This document shows, one piece after another, positions 14,989 through 26,888 of a stretch of DNA of 64,000 nt. The notes under the pieces were generated by a model. It was not told where the DNA came from, did not search any database, and saw only the letters and a program-made list of their open reading frames with translations. Each line of letters starts with the position of its first letter. Positions within the stretch are counted from its first letter, which is position 1. This stretch comes from Hypomyces perniciosus. Its lineage: Eukaryota > Ascomycota > Sordariomycetes > Hypocreales > Hypocreaceae. The stretch is taken from the NCBI GenBank assembly GCA_008477525.1, contig SPDT01000006.1:1143501-1207500 (forward strand). The letters are read 5' to 3'. Both the position numbers and the translations under genes were made by a program.

Positions 14989-16054
14989 GTAGTTCCATAG
15001 TCAGAAACAGACAGGGCAGCCGGAATTCTGATGACAAGCTGGCCCCACAAGGCACAGTGAGAAAGATTATATGCAAGCACGGTATATCACCCAATGAAAG
15101 TACCTGCGGGGACAAAATAGAAGGCTGCCTTATGTATGTAGAATTGACCCAGATGCCGTTGATGGAGATGATGATCTTTAGTTAGGAATTGGCACGATAC
15201 GTCTCGAAGCTTGTCCAGGTGGTAGCATCATCAGCGCCAAGCTTTCTTCTATCGAGGGTGCATGATCCATGCCTCTCTCTCTCCCGTTGAAATGTGATGA
15301 TGGAATGCCGCGAAAAAGGTGCTTGGCATCCTCCCCGCGTCTTGCAAGGCGTAAGTAACCCCACTGCCGCGGCCTTGACAAGCAAACAACGATCGAATTC
15401 AGCATGTCAGATTTCAGGTGCCCAGAGGAAATATTCCTGACCGCGTTTTCGTACGAGGGCGCGAAGCTCAAATACAACCTCCCTGGCCTATGGAATACGG
15501 AGGAGTACTTCGTACATGTGGTAGTAGTAGTACGAGTATTATTAGCAGTAATGCAAAAAGGGGTGCTCCGCCTCCGTATTACTCCGGCCCGGTCGAGTCA
15601 AGCGTCCATCACAACACGAAGCGCTGGAAAACCGCCATTTAGGCCAAACATACAGACGATCTTCTCTCTTATCTTTCACGAGCCTTGATCAACGTGGGCG
15701 GATTGATTCGCCAGGGGTCTGGCGGTGGCGACCCTGTTGCCTGTGGTTCCTCAAGAAAACCCCTGATCTTCTCCGTTCCCTAAATGGATACGCATGTACT
15801 TGTACTTGCAAGGGTCGCACTGTGCAGCTGAAGATTGCGCCTCACAGAGAGCGGTCCCAGTTTCGGTACCTCTGCATGAGATATTGGCTTATTTTAGCTG
15901 GCATTGAAGCTTGCGCAAAAAGGGCCAGCTTTCCAGCACGCGAAAACGGCCATCTTTTTTTAATGGCTTCGCCTCTCAACTCGTGTTCGACAGCATCTTT
16001 TTTCTTTTCCCAAGCCATCAGTCAAAAAGGCCTCTCTGGAGCATTCGTGCTCTA

Positions 16055-16070
16055 TACTCCGTACTTCGTA
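16055..16070. repeat. Dispersed TACTCCGTAC/TACTTCGTAC motif, double copy
   Basis: The sequence TACTCCGTACTTCGTA holds two overlapping copies of a motif that recurs in intergenic DNA across the window. Other exact ten-base copies in either orientation lie at 501, 14837, 15506, 18264, 27831, 28190, 42824, 42957, 45421, 51577, 54310, 54377, 55240 and 55266. None found lies in a coding exon. Confidence 0.85.
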
Positions 16071-16392
16071 TTATTTCTTCGTTTCCCTTCTTGTCGGCCA
16101 ACAGGAATATTCTACTGTCCGCGCTCCAGTTTTTTTCTTAGTTGGCTGTTCTCTTTACATCTCCCCCGCATTATTGCATATTCGACGCCCCTCACGCTCT
16201 TTTTGGTCCTTTGCCCCTTACGAATCCGCTACGTACTCTGCTCCATATTAGAACCTTAAGGACTTGGCTGTCCGTCCGCTCGTTTCGCGCATCCCCCTAA
16301 AATCTAATCCATTCCTCCTGCGAGCCTCATCACACGAGCGTGCTCGCGCTGTCTTCATCACCGCAAGTTCGATTAATTGTCTAATCGCCACG

Positions 16393-17781
16393 ATGTCTGG
16401 AGAGGAGAAGACTCGCATCTCCGGCGACGTGTCCCGTTCGGACAACTCCCCCGTCCTGCCGACCGTCAACCCCCAGGCCGACAAGTCTGCGCCTCCCAAG
16501 GCTGCTCTGCATCCGATATTCTATGTGGTGTGAGTGTCTGCGAGGCAAAAAGGACATTTGGGACGCAGCTAACTTTTCCATAGCACCTGGATTGGTTTCA
16601 GCTCTTCCGTCATTCTGTTCAACAAATGGCTTCTGGATACCCTGAACTTCCGTAGGTCGCACCCACATCGAGCTCGTCACTCTCGCTCAGCGCGAGCTAA
16701 CATTCAATGCCAGGCTACCCTGTGATTCTCACCACATATCATCTTACCTTTGCGACTGTCGTTACACAGATCTTGGCCCGATGGACAACCCTGCTCGATG
16801 GCCGAAAGACGGTTAAGATGACCGGCCGTGTCTATCTGCGCGCCGTCGTCCCCATTGGTGTCTTCTTCAGCTTGAGTTTGATCTGCGGCAACTTGACCTA
16901 CCTATACCTCTCCGTCGCTTTCATTCAGATGCTCAAGGCCACTACTCCTGTCGCTGTCCTCCTTTCGGGCTGGGCGCTGGGTGTTTCGCAGCCAAACTTG
17001 AAGCAATTCCTCAATGTTTCGACTATTGTTGTTGGCGTCGTCATTGCGTCGTTGGGTGAAATCCATTTTGTCGTGATTGGTGTCCTTTACCAGATTGCTG
17101 GTGTTATCTTCGAGGCCCTCCGACTTACCATGGTCCAGCGATTGTTGAGCTCTGCCGACTTCAAGATGGACCCTCTGGTGTCTCTGTACTACTTCGCTCC
17201 TATCTGCGCTGTCATGAACGGAGTCGTTGCTTTGATCTGGGAGTTCCCCAAGGTTACCATGGCTGACTTCCAGAATGTCGGCATGTTTACCTTCTTCCTC
17301 AATGGTCTCTGCGCATTCATGCTCAACGTGTCCGTTGTCTTCCTGGTAAGTTGCGCCTTATATCAAATTGATGTCCGCTCAGCTGGCTAACTCTACGTAA
17401 CAGATTGGTAAGACATCTGCTGTTGTTCTCACCCTCTGTGGTGTTCTCAAGGACATTATGCTTGTTGTTGCCTCGATGATGATCTGGGGCACTCAGGTCA
17501 CGCCCCTCCAATTCTTCGGCTATTCCATCGCTCTCGGTGGTATGGTCTACTACAAGCTCGGCTTCGAGCAGCTCAAGGGCTATGTTGGCGAGGCTGGCCG
17601 CCAATGGGCTGAGTTTGGCGCTCGCAAGCCCATCCTCCGCAAACTGTCCATCATTGTCATGGCTGTGTTGTTCCTTTTCTGCGCTTTTGGCAGTCTAGCT
17701 CCCACCTATGCCCCAGAGTACAATGCTTCTAAACTCGCCTCTGAGGTCACCAACCATTTCAGCAAGACCGGCTCTCACTAA
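16393..17781 (+). CDS. Triose-phosphate-transporter-domain (DMT/SLC35-type) membrane transporter
   Basis: Four exons: 16393-16529, 16584-16651, 16714-17345 and 17404-17781, giving 404 residues, with introns of 54, 62 and 58 bp. The protein has a short hydrophilic N-terminus, then about ten hydrophobic segments beginning at FYVVTWIGFSSSVILFNKW. It shows TPT-domain features such as PVILTTYHL, the segment around MLKATTPVAVLLSGW, KTSAVVLTLCGVLKD near the C-terminal half, and PLQFFGYSIALGGMVYYK. Family members sit in Golgi, ER or related membranes and exchange phosphorylated sugars or nucleotide sugars. The substrate of this fungal branch is not readable from sequence, so none is assigned. The start is the first ATG, with a C/T-rich leader upstream. 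Confidence 0.92.
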
Positions 17782-18504
17782 GAGGTCATGAAATTATGCC
17801 TATTAGCCGGCAATAACACGAGTACGATTGCGTCAACGGCGTTGTTTGGTTGGACGGGATGGGTGATCTAAGGGGGCAATCTTCTTTTTTCTTAAAAGCC
17901 TTGGGACGATTATTGGTTCCATCACGGGTGCTTTCATTGTTCTTGCCAAAAGCCCTAATTGGAGACATGAGGGAACTCAGCTTGGCTGTTGAGAGACTGT
18001 TTTTTATCTATCGATGTATAATTATAGAGCGTCGGGGCAGCACGCCAGGCCGTTGCTGCACGATGGTAACTGTATCACGCCAGGTCTAATTTGATGTAAC
18101 TTTAGACAGCGTTGAAACCAGGTATAGAGACGTAGAAATGAATTCACTATAAAGCATTTAATAAGACAGAGTGAACTGTGTTCGTTTATTTTGTGTCTTC
18201 CTCTTCAGCAAGTGAGTCGTGTAGCAATTGGCAACGCAATTCTGATGGTTCTATCCTATGTAGTACTCCGTACGTAGACTTTGTGGCATTCCTGTGTGTA
18301 GTTGCGTCCACCAAACGATACTGAAACCATCGCCTCGAATCCCACGTCACTGGTAACGAGACATTCACGCAGCAAAAGAGGTTATGTGAATAATTCTTGT
18401 AATGAACTTCATATTGAGCCCGTAAACCGTGGTTCCTTAAAGTACCAATCGATGCTCTTTGCATCCCACCAACTCCCTAAACCGTGATGGAGAAAACGAT
18501 TTTT
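17782..18504. other. Convergent intergenic region between transporter and eL27
   Basis: This stretch holds the 3' ends of two convergent genes. I see no gene in it; one TACTCCGTAC motif lies at 18264-18273. Confidence 0.6.
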
Positions 18505-19164
18505 TTAGAATCCTGTCAGCCACAAGTTAGCATCTGGCACAACCGATAGGACCAAGGGTAAAAAAAAAATCAAAGACATACTCAGAGGGGTGAAGAACCA
18601 TCGGTTCTTGCCGCTGGTGTATCGCTCCTCCAACACCTTCTTGACAGTCTTCTTGGCATCCTCCCGCTGGCTAACCTCCTTGAAGGTGTCTCCAGAGATG
18701 GTGCCCTTCAGGCCCTCCAGCTCAAGAGTGTATCGGGTGGGCATCAGGTGGTTGTAGTTGATGACCTTGATAAAGGGCTTGACCTTGTTGCGCTTCTCCT
18801 GGCGGGTCTTTGACATCCGTCGGGTGATCTTTGAGGGGTAGCGCTCGATGCCGGCAACGATGGCGTGGCCGAAGGGATGGGGCTTGTTGCCATTGTCGAT
18901 GGGCTGGATAATGACGACCTGGTGGGAGAGAGAGAAATTCGAGTCAGCGCTTCAATTCCTTTGCCCAACCATGCTGTGCCAAAGACAGAGAAAAATCCAT
19001 GCATCCCCTCCACCCCCCAAATATAATATCCATTATCCAAACATCTGCAGGACTTCCTCGCGAGTGCTGGGCGTGGAGAATTTTGTTTCGTGCATTCGTA
19101 CCTTCTTGCCGGCATATCGGCCTCGGGTGATGATGGCGACTCGGCCGACCTTGAGGAACTTCAT
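18505..19164 (-). CDS. rpl27: 60S ribosomal protein eL27
   Basis: Three exons: 19102-19164, 18582-18918 and 18505-18512, giving 135 residues, the normal eL27 length. The protein starts [21 protein letters not shown] (KOW-type fold), continues with [19 protein letters not shown] and ends [11 protein letters not shown]. The last exon is only 8 nt (two bases of an Arg codon, Phe, stop) and is needed to give the conserved C-terminal RF. The first intron is 183 bp, longer than others here, which is common in ribosomal protein genes. The gene is divergent from NCE101, with about 300 bp between the two start codons. Confidence 0.97.
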
Positions 19165-19467
19165 CTTGTCCTGCCTGTGGGTGGTCGGGATGCTGCTGGA
19201 GGGTTAGGATTTCGTCGTCGTGAACCGTGATCGGGAATTTGGGTGCAAAATTTGGGGTTTGTGGGCTGACAATTTGGGGGCAAGCGACTTGCAGGTGAAA
19301 TATCACGTGACTAAGGTGAGTTGGTATGGTCCGTGCGGCCTTGATGAGCGTTGCCCACTCTTCTAGTAATGGAATGGAGCTTTGCGGCAGCAAAAGCGCC
19401 GTCCGTCTCTGAAGCTCTGAATTTTTAGACATTGAGACATCGCGGCGCGGACAAACATCAATCCATC
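19165..19467. promoter_or_regulatory. Shared divergent promoter, rpl27 / nce101
   Basis: These 303 bp separate two head-to-head start codons, so the stretch must hold both leaders and probably both promoters. It is unusually free of the dispersed intergenic motif. I see no certain TATA box. The role is inferred from position. Confidence 0.6.
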
Positions 19468-19713
19468 ATGCCTGCTCCGACATACATCATTTCCAGGGTT
19501 GCAGACCCTATTTTTGCGGTTTTCATTGGTGTTGCGGCTGCTGCCACGCGAATCAACCGGGAAGAGAAGGCCAAGGGACGAACCACGAACCAGACGATAG
19601 AGACTGGACTACGGTACGATTGAGATGGGTCTTGCGCGATGCCATAGAATACTTTGTTTGCTGATACGTAGCTGTATTTTAGACGCATCGGATTCCCCAA
19701 GAAATCAGCATGA
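19468..19713 (+). CDS. nce101: Non-classical export protein 1 (NCE101 family)
   Basis: A small single-pass membrane protein. It starts MPAPTYIISRVADPIFAVF, continues with a Gly/Ala-rich segment that forms the membrane helix, and then has the family block RINREEKAKGRTT. Read without splicing it ends after ETGLRYD (51 residues). I prefer two exons, 19468-19613 and 19683-19713, with a 69-bp intron that has a CTGATAC branch-like site and a TTTTAG acceptor. This gives 58 residues ending GLRRIGFPKKSA and restores a basic, Arg-rich tail like that of yeast Nce101. An in-frame ATG 36 bases upstream is present but is outside the conserved part. In yeast the protein was linked to export of leaderless proteins; its mechanism is unclear. 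Confidence 0.8.
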
Positions 19714-19879
19714 TTGATTTTTAAAAACCCCTCCAATAACGCCATCCACTGTCCATTGTCATGCCATCCGAGGACGTTGGATCCAACTGAATCATAACGA
19801 TCTATGCACCTCGCTGTCCCTGTGCCAAAAAAAAAAAGAAGAAAAAAGAAAAGAAAGTTATGCTCAATGGGTGATACAA

Positions 19880-20677
19880 TCATGGTTCAAATGCCGGTCC
19901 ATATTCCTTCTTCATCGCCTCGCGAACTATTTGGCCACAAAGCTTGGCTGTCGGGTTGACGCTCACGGCGAGTGCCTTGGCAATCGGGCTTCCATACCTC
20001 CCACCAAGCGCCAGGTCTCGCGACGCCGCCTCTTCAAAGTCGAGGCGAGCCCATTGCGATTCCTGACGCTCCTCGTCAATATCCAATTGGCGGGCCGATA
20101 GCAGTTTACTTGTTCTAAGATAAACAGCCGCCCTTTGCGTATAGGCCATAGATAATGTTCGAGCTGCCTGGGGCGACATGGGTGCATTTGGTGAGGATGG
20201 CGAAAGCAACGAGATGGCGGTTTCCATATCTGCCAGTGCTTTCGTGGCCGCCTGCCTCTTCTCGGATTGCTCCGGCTCTTGGATCAAGGGCATGGGCATG
20301 ACTGTCGTGTGGTTGAGTAGCATGGCATCCCCATAGAGTCGTCTCATTACTTGAGCCCGGTTGTTCCTTGCACTAGCATAATTGGGATAATCAGAAATAA
20401 GATTGTCTAGATCGACAATGCATTGCTTGTATCCCTTGACCGCATTGTCGGTGCTTTCGTCGGTCCGGAAGCCACTCAGCTGAGTCTCGAGTACCTGAAT
20501 GGAGCGGATGATGTTGCGCTCGCGCTCGACGACTCGGTCATAGACACTTGTGTCGAGGATGTGCGGATCTCGAGGTAATGATGAGTCAACCACGATGCCA
20601 GCGGAAGGATTGGACTCCGGGTCCTTGATTTTCTCGAGCACGTTGATGTCGTGCTGGGTCAATGATACAGTCGTCAT
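19880..20677 (-). CDS. Tetratricopeptide repeat protein 36 (TTC36)-like
   Basis: A single uninterrupted exon of 265 residues starting MTTVSLTQHDINVLEKIKD. The middle carries TPR-type helices: YKQCIVDLDNLISDYPNY followed by ASARNNRAQVMRRLYGD, then LADMETAISLL and MAYTQRAAVYL. The end NPTAKLCGQIVREAMKKEYG matches the distinctive C-terminus of animal TTC36 (NPYAALCN type). TPR proteins scaffold protein contacts; TTC36 has been tied to tyrosine catabolism in mammals by stabilising HPPD. A gene for HPPD lies about 1 kb away, which is suggestive but may be chance. No signal peptide or membrane segment is seen. Confidence 0.85.
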   Translation of the reverse strand: MTTVSLTQHDINVLEKIKDPESNPSAGIVVDSSLPRDPHILDTSVYDRVVERERNIIRSIQVLETQLSGFRTDESTDNAVKGYKQCIVDLDNLISDYPNYASARNNRAQVMRRLYGDAMLLNHTTVMPMPLIQEPEQSEKRQAATKALADMETAISLLSPSSPNAPMSPQAARTLSMAYTQRAAVYLRTSKLLSARQLDIDEERQESQWARLDFEEAASRDLALGGRYGSPIAKALAVSVNPTAKLCGQIVREAMKKEYGPAFEP

Positions 20678-22885
<2,208 letters not shown>

Positions 22886-23363
22886 AGTATTCTGTGTTTT
22901 TTTTCTCTATCAGGGATTATGAAGGATGCAAAAGCGAGTGTCTTTTATTGGGAACCTGTCTTGGTTTGGTTTGGTTTTTTTTCAGGAGCATTAAATACAT
23001 GGGGGCATTTATGTCATATAAGTATCATGAGTATTATAGTATCATGACTATGAGGCCACGGCAAAAAATGGCCGTCGTCTTTAGCAATTCCAATTTTCCA
23101 ACTTCGTCTTCAACTGTTTCTCGCCCAAGACCACGTGTGCATCCATAGCCTAATGCTAAATCGACTGCTTCTCTTCTGAAGTACCAACCGTGCGCCGTTT
23201 TTCTCATCCGGTATCCTGGTGTCATTAATATCAAAGGCGGCCGTAGCTGCAACAAAAAAAAAAACAATATCTCGCCAAATTCCGAAGTCTTGTGACAAAA
23301 AGATGCTGTGGCAACATGTAACAACCAAACACAAGCCTATTTTTCTTCTTTCATCCGAACTAC
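22886..23363. other. Convergent intergenic region, HPPD / p44
   Basis: This holds the 3' flanks of two convergent genes. It is T-rich with homopolymer runs (23253-23264 is a long A run), and no gene was seen. Confidence 0.6.
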
Positions 23364-24847
23364 CTATCCATCTATAGCCATGGCGCCATTCGTATGCCCA
23401 TTCCCGTTAACCTGAACCGGTGGCGCGGCAATGGCTTGGACATTGCTCTGGCATCCTGGGCAGTTATGTATAACCAGATGCGCAAAGACATCACAGTCGA
23501 TGCAAAAAATGATTCCCGCACACTTCACACGCGTATCTTCCGCTCTCGCTTACCCCCTTGGCGGGTGGTTTCGACGCGGGCTCCTCTTTTCTGCCTTTCT
23601 CCTTGCTGTGCTTGGGCTGCTCCGGGAAGGGACACTGGCAGGAGAAGCAGGCCGAGGAGAGAGCAGCATTGGCCCACGGTACTTCGACCCAGTTGCGCAA
23701 GGGGAAGAGGTGGTGATAGGATCGTGCTAAGTGGGTAGAGAGGATGAGTGTGAGTCCACAGGCGGGACACTCGGCTGGTAACCTGCACACCCTCGTGCCG
23801 CAACGGGTGCAGAGGTAGCCCTCGCGGACGGGCTGGTTATGGCACGCGCAGTAGCTTATGATCCCAGTGGGAGCCAGCACCCGCGAGGGGAAGCCCATCA
23901 TGAGAAGACTGGCTGTGCTGTGCTCCTTTGTCCGGGTGACGGGGGGCGTGGTGGCGGCCAGGAAGAGCTCCTTGTAGTGAACTTCGTCCATGGCAATGCT
24001 GTACTGTGAGTCGTCTCCCGCATTTGTCCGGGAGCAGAGCTCTGCGCAGATGGCCACCTGGGCAGACAATCCCACCACAGACACACGTATCCGATCGGAA
24101 ATGAGGTTATTGATCGTCTCGTGGATATCGCCCGGATCGCTCGACAACAACGCTCCATAGATGATGAGCACTTCCCGCGTGCCATGTGACGGCGCATGAC
24201 TACAGAATCCCCCAAGTTAGCAAGCACAATCCCCATCCCAAAGTCCATGCAATCAAGGGTTGTCCTCACAATAAGGCGCCGCGACACATCTCCAGCGCAT
24301 TCTGTAAACTCGGACTCCCCTGCGGATCCTGACCCTCCAGCTCCCTCAGCTTCTCCAGATGGTCCGCCGGATTCCCTCCCACATCACTGATCCTAATCGC
24401 CACTCCATCGCGCATCCCCACAATGCCCAGCTGCGAGATGGGATTCTGCTCGAAATACTCCCTCACAAACGCCGCCGCATAGCTCAGAGTAAGCCGATAC
24501 CTCGTCGGCAACAAGTCCTTCTCGGCCATGGCAAACGACATATCCAGCACCAGCACCAAATGCCGTATTATGCCTCTCTGCAGGGGGGTCGTGTCGCGCA
24601 GCAGACGTTTCCGCCGCTCGGCCTCGTAGCTCGCTAGGTTGAGCACCCCGTCCTGGTCCTCCTCGGGGAGATCCGTCTCCCATGTTCGTTTCGATTTCTC
24701 CCAGGCTTTGGATTCGTTGCGTTCGCGCTTCTTTTTGGGGCGTGAGGCCTTGGGGTCGCTTGTGCGCGGGTCGCCGTCTGTCACGTTGTGATCCATGATG
24801 TCGTCGTCCGACATATCGGCGACGAACTCGCCATCCGAATCTGCCAT
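23364..24847 (-). CDS. ssl1: TFIIH core subunit p44/Ssl1, with an apparent one-base insertion near the 3' end
   Basis: Exon 1 is 24270-24847, then a 70-bp intron, and exon 2 starts at 24199. The p44 subunit of TFIIH activates the XPD helicase in transcription initiation and nucleotide excision repair. An acidic N-terminus (MADSDGEFVADMSDDD) is followed by a von Willebrand A domain (HLVLVLDMSFAMAEKDLLPTRY), the p44-specific TREVLIIYGALLSSDPGDIHET block, and a Cys-rich zinc region (CACHNQPVREGYLCTRCG). The C-terminal C4C4 RING-like domain begins CEVCGNHF and is broken at a run of six A (23504-23509), where five would keep the frame. As read, the protein stops at 23491-23493. The other frame continues with CIDCDVFAHLVIHNCPGCQ and stops at 23364-23366, so the domain is intact in the DNA except for one base. 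Confidence 0.92.
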
Positions 24848-25630
24848 GGTGTCGAAAAGGTTCGAATCAACCTTGCAATTAGTATGTAAAATGATTCGGC
24901 ACCAGGCACCGCCAAGAAACGTGCAACATGTGGCAAGTTGCAAGCAGGATGGAAAGTTGTGAAGATGAAGCTGGCAAGGCTGGTTAACATGATCACAGCC
25001 TTGTGATTCTCCACTGAAAGCACAGCCAATAAGAGTTCGGCTATTCTGCAACAGCTGCCCCAAGCTCCCTCGATTACTCGTATCTATGTGATTCACGGTT
25101 ATTATGAGCACCAACATTCAATATCTCAAGTTCAGTTTTTTAATCAATCTTTTAACTACCCATCGAGATAACATTCCACTTAAATACGCATTACCAACTC
25201 CACCGGGGTATACTACAAAGTCGTATCTAAACCACTATACAAGCAGTCGAATCATAAAGCTCGCCATAGCCTGAAACTTAGAACCAGGAACAGATATTTT
25301 CCCACGTACTTCTCCAACCCAGAACATGCCCTCATCAACCAGAGCCACGGCCATATGCAAACACTGTCGCCAGAAATATTCAAACACCTCGCTCAAGGAG
25401 GGCCGGAAAAGCAGAGCGAGTTGAATGCCACATTGTATGCCGTAATAATCATCCTCCATCAATTCGCTTCTTGCTGTGCGTATGTGTCGTTCGACTTGTC
25501 ATAAACTCGTCGATGTTCAGAGAACATATAATAAGAAAGGGAAAATGAAAAGGAAAAAAAAATCGAAAAACAATGCTACCATCCGCAAACGCCGGTTTCC
25601 GAAAAACGCAAGCTCGTCGAATTGGTTAGG
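24848..25630. other. Intergenic region, p44 / Chs7-like
   Basis: It contains the p44 promoter side and the 3' flank of the Chs7-like gene. A 75-codon frame at 25235-25462 has no supporting features. Nothing else was seen. Confidence 0.55.
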
Positions 25631-26888
25631 TTAGTTGTATGGTTGTGAGGGGTAGCCCGGGGATGTGTAGCTCTGTGACGGATATCCCTGCTGTGAAGTA
25701 TACGACGGTGTATGTGTGTTGTAGGATTGCGCGTTGTAAGACTGTGTGGTATAAGTGTTGGGGGCGGGCATCGGCCAGTCGTCCTCGGTGATGCTCGACC
25801 AGAAAAGCCAAACCGAAACAACCGACAGGAGAGTAAATAACGTCTGAAACAGAGCGCCGTTGATCTTACCACTAGTTCCATCGCAGAGATATTTGCTAAT
25901 GACGTAGTTGAAGACTTGGCCAATAGCAAAAAGGACAGCGGCTGCAGTCAAATAAAGCATGGGCCGAACTTCGCCGAGAACTTGTAGGACTAGGATACCC
26001 TCCAGAACAAAGAAGGCAACTAGGAAGACCAGCGGTGCTAGCTGGTAGAGGACGTAGAGCGCAAGGTGGCGGTTCGGGAGTTGGTAACTGCTTTTCCAAT
26101 AGCCGGTGAACTCGAGGCCGGTGTCGAGAGCGACATAGCCAGTGCCGATAAAAAGGAGAGCCGCGGAACCAAGTATGAGACCAATGGATAAAGGTGTTCC
26201 ATCGTCCAGCAATTGATAACCAACAACGGCATTGAGCATGAGGATCCACGTGGTTGCAATAATCATGCCAACGTGAACGGCACTAAAAACCTATGCGAGC
26301 GATTAGTAGGCACAAACATGAAATGAGATGTGGATGTGAGGTCGGAGCAGTCATACCACTCGAACGGTTTTGCCTATGGGGATCTCGCCGACGGAGAAGA
26401 TTTCGCATATGCTAATAATGATGTAGCCAATAAGGAATAATTGGATTTCCCTGCAAAGCAGTGTTAGTCTCGTCGCAGGCATTCGCCAATGGGGAGGTGG
26501 TGCATACCGTCGACCAACGGCCGCCTTCTTCTTGTCCGATTTTAATATCATAAACAAGGACGCAGCAATAGCAAGGCCGCATACGACTATAGATCCAACA
26601 TTGCCCAATTCTCTCCCACCGCCAAGGGATATTCCCGACAATCGACATCCTCCCCATGGGCCATTTTGGTTGTGATTGGGCGATGATAGCAACTATAGTC
26701 GACAGTCAGTTACACGTTCACGATCCCATGGTGTTGTCTCTGTGGGTACTTGCATTGCAGACCGGCAAGGTCGAGTCTTTGCAGAAATCCTGTAGGAAAA
26801 GCAAGTCAGCTATCTGGCGTAACCCAGGAAAAGACTAGGTTGTCAGGCAGCACCGTACATTGAAGTTGCCAAAAGCTGTGGACCCCAT
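25631..26888 (-). CDS. chs7: Chs7-family protein (chitin synthase export chaperone-like)
   Basis: Five exons: 26859-26888, 26754-26789, 26508-26692, 26357-26450 and 25631-26290, giving 334 residues. Chs7 is a multi-span ER membrane protein that lets class IV chitin synthase (Chs3 type) leave the ER. Family marks are a Cys-containing N-terminus (MGSTAFGNFNDFCKDSTLPVC, compare FxxxCxxxxLPLC), about seven hydrophobic segments, GRREIQLFLIGYIIIS, the later segment RPMLYLTAAAVLFAIGQVF and the end WLFWSSITEDDW. Intron 2 (26693-26753) begins with GC (GCAAGT), a typical GC-AG donor; the only nearby GT donor would shift the frame. The last ~40 residues are a Tyr/Ser/Gln/Pro-rich tail of repeated SYN and SYTS-like units. 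It could be a paralogue rather than the main Chs7. Confidence 0.85.

Larger units (their letters stand above)
13172..16392. other. 3.2-kb gene-poor region
   Basis: No gene is supported in either strand; the longest frames have no domain features and are broken up by simple sequence. It contains a CTG/CTA microsatellite, a TAGTAG inverted repeat and several copies of the TACTTCGTAC/TACTCCGTAC motif (14837, 15506, 16055), all listed. The right end, rich in pyrimidines, is probably the promoter and leader of the transporter gene starting at 16393. Confidence 0.5.

Noticed and set aside
15822..16259. 145-codon plus-strand frame before the TPT transporter
   Set aside because: It looks like pyrimidine-rich promoter and leader sequence translated into Phe/Ser/Leu runs, with no features.
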